Source of the DNA: Cordylochernes scorpioides
Taxonomy: Eukaryota > Arthropoda > Arachnida > Pseudoscorpiones > Chernetidae
Direction: 5' to 3'
Assembly (NCBI GenBank): GCA_030710605.1
Contig: CP092874.1
Span: forward strand, 46,730,400-46,794,399
Length of the DNA: 64,000 nt
Shown here: positions 62,160-64,000 of the stretch, piece after piece
How the letters are laid out: the number at the start of each line of letters is the position of its first letter
Position numbering within the stretch: the first letter of the stretch is position 1
The notes under the pieces: generated by a model
What the model saw: the letters and a program-made list of their open reading frames with translations, nothing else
Database searches by the model: none
Told to the model about the DNA's origin: nothing
Made by a program: the position numbers and the translations under genes

Positions 62160-62250
62160 ATTTGTTAACGTGATACTCTTGTTGAAGGACTGACAAGTTC
62201 GAAAACTTGAAAATAAAATGTTTTCGCACAAGAAACTTGATCCTGGAAGC
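62160..62250 (+). repeat. PLE terminus relic with hairpin
   Basis: GGACTGA, stem-loop CAAGT-TCGAAA-ACTTG, AAAATAAAATG, then TTTTCGCACAAGAAACTTGATC and TGGAAGCTTT. This parallels the PLE2 right end (hairpin, GAAATAAATATT, TTTGCAAAAGAAACTCATCC, CAAGCTTTT). No PLE coding sequence nearby. Confidence 0.45.
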
Positions 62251-63796
62251 TTTATTTATTTTATTACACACAATGTATAATTTTTATTAATGCAGAAAAA
62301 CTTGGCTTTAGCAGCAAGCTACTGTAGACGCTTGAAAAATACCTAGTTTCCTTGTGAATTTTCTCTTGTCAATTGTCAACCTCTATTAATGTGCGGAATC
62401 CTCACGATACTTTTTGGCAACAGCGATGCTTTCACGTGATAAAACGGCCCATTTAAATTATAAATAAATATGAAAAAAATATTGCGCCTTACTAGAGCTT
62501 TGCATCTCGATAGAGGACAATCACCCTTGGACCTTTCTTTACTGGTTACTTGTATTTATAAACTAGTTTGAGAGTATAAAACATGGTACATATTTTTGTT
62601 ACGCGTTACCTGAACTTCAGCTAAATTTCTGTCTAATTTTTTTATACCTCTTATAATTGAGCTTGCAATTTTCTTGTGTGTGTCTTTCCCTTGCTAATTC
62701 TAGTATACCTTTTGTTTACTTAGTTCGTATTTTAAAATGTATAGGTATTGTACCAGGTTGAGGTCTTGCAGATTCGTCAGCCTTGATTTTCTCCTCAGAC
62801 ATATCCTTCTTCTTTCCAGAGCGTGGTTCACTATCCTACATGGTTAGATAAGTGAATAATGAGGGAAACAATTTTTCCACACATGGTTATCTTGCGTGTC
62901 TTCAATAAATTTCACTGTGTATCAATTATATTTCAAAGTTATTGTTTGAACCACAATATACATGCTGAAAAGTGCAATTTCCTCCAAGTTTTGTCCATGA
63001 GGGTTATATTTAGATCGTACAGTGATATGGTATTGGTTCTTAGTTCTACTGGAATCTACGAGTTTAAAAATATATTAATTAAGATATATAAACCTTTATA
63101 AGAGGTTTTTAGGAGCGATGATACACTAATTCACGCAAAAACAGTCCGAAATTTGTCATTCGAAAACCGTTTAATATTATTTTTAAAAGTACGCCTGAGA
63201 AGGGCGTAATTTGGAACGAATTTGTTATACCTTAATTACGTTAAATATGATTGTAATGATCTTTTAATAATACCCTGGTATTCAATGAAATGTTCTTATT
63301 GGAAATAGTATTAATCTCTTAATGGCAGAATATTTTCAATTTAGGAACTAATTTCTTACAATGATTTAATATACTTTATCGCATTTTTCTAATAATAAAA
63401 ACATAATATGAAGATTAGCATTTTTGCAAAGTTTAGTATCAATATAAAGAGAGAGAAAATTTCACCAAAATTTGTATAGAAGAATGTTTATAATATTCTT
63501 AGCATTTACTTCAGAGCTAAGTGAGCAACCCTGAATTGGTGTCTACTCATTTGTGTAATTTGAATGTTTTAGTGATGGTTTCATTAGGTTGTGCTAACCT
63601 AAAGCTAAAGTCAAAACTGCCAACATCAGAAATTTGAAGTGATATGTTTTTACACCAAAGCTTTAGCCTTAGTGAAGACATTTTCAAATCATTTCAAATT
63701 TGATTTTAGAAAGGTGTGAGAAACTTGCATGCTCCATTTAAAGCTTGCATAATTGCATTCAACAATTCTTCTTTACTAAATTCATATGAAATATTG
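62251..63796. other. Unassigned AT-rich DNA
   Basis: Short open frames only; no recognised gene, repeat or RNA. Confidence 0.5.
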
Positions 63797-64000
63797 TATA
63801 TGGAGAGAGAGATTGAGATTGAAACCATTTTATTTTAATGTTCATATAAGGTTAAATACAGGTTTTAAGGATAAATACAGAATAAATATAAATATGAATA
63901 AATAAGATTATATAATGATGAATGTATGAGTACATAGATAAAAATATACAAAATAATTGATAAATATACATGTGGAGAATCTTGCCGATTCTCCGTTTAC
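63797..64000 (-). pseudogene. LINE 3' UTR at the window edge
   Basis: Minus strand ends AACCTTATATGAACATTAAA, TTTCAATCTCAATCTC(TC)n, matching the 3' UTR at 22180-22280. The coding part would lie beyond base 64000. Confidence 0.7.

Overview
This window is a eukaryotic, AT-rich, intron-poor stretch made almost entirely of transposable elements. I found no host gene I could name. Mariner elements, Helitrons, Penelope-like elements (PLEs), copia and gypsy LTR elements and LINE tails with zinc knuckles occur together, which points to a metazoan, most likely an arthropod. A run of 100 N at 24447-24546 is a scaffold gap.

Layout. 1-2244: LINE (ORF1 plus the start of ORF2, minus). 2569-3080: mariner N-terminal relic. 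3190-3913: gypsy protease/RT relic. 5304-6915: gypsy integrase (minus). 7158-9925: two head-to-head PLE copies. 10030-15510: a PLE with an N-terminal GIY-YIG domain (Naiad-like order) between long inverted repeats, with a solo LTR inserted at 14544-15097. 15520-24446: solo LTR-like copies, a ribozyme-bearing short element (family A), repeat B, a tandem/inverted repeat (family C), a minus Helitron, two tandem LINE tails in (TC)n, then the gap. 24740-27090: an old family A copy and two adjacent minus Helitrons. 27290-29810: GC-rich duplication and a large inverted repeat. 30106-37372: a family C copy split by a 6.5 kb Helitron and a tandem 332-bp partner. 37450-41140: mostly unassigned AT-rich DNA. 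41227-48144: a gypsy element with LTRs and target duplication; one LTR holds a PLE, and that PLE holds a family A element. 48264-50189: family A, a nearly intact mariner, repeat B. 50190-58007: three copia elements. 58008-60045: gypsy LTR plus gag, then a mariner. 60046-64000: unassigned DNA, a PLE terminus relic and a LINE 3' end at the edge.

The most interesting signal is RNA. Family A carries a type I hammerhead ribozyme. The copy at 48329-48383 has every core position, a GUC cleavage triplet and three paired stems. Diverged copies keep the fold with changed stem I bases. Family A copies lie between 12-13 bp target duplications; family C has 12 bp and the complete PLE 14 bp. This fits metazoan retrozymes moved by PLE machinery, all in one window. 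A second, unrelated type III hammerhead lies inside the Helitron (36047-36117), downstream of its RepHel gene.

Nearly all coding regions are broken. Many of the frameshifts fall in homopolymer runs, so part of the decay may be assembly error. All statements rest on reading the sequence and on family knowledge; no search or folding program was run.
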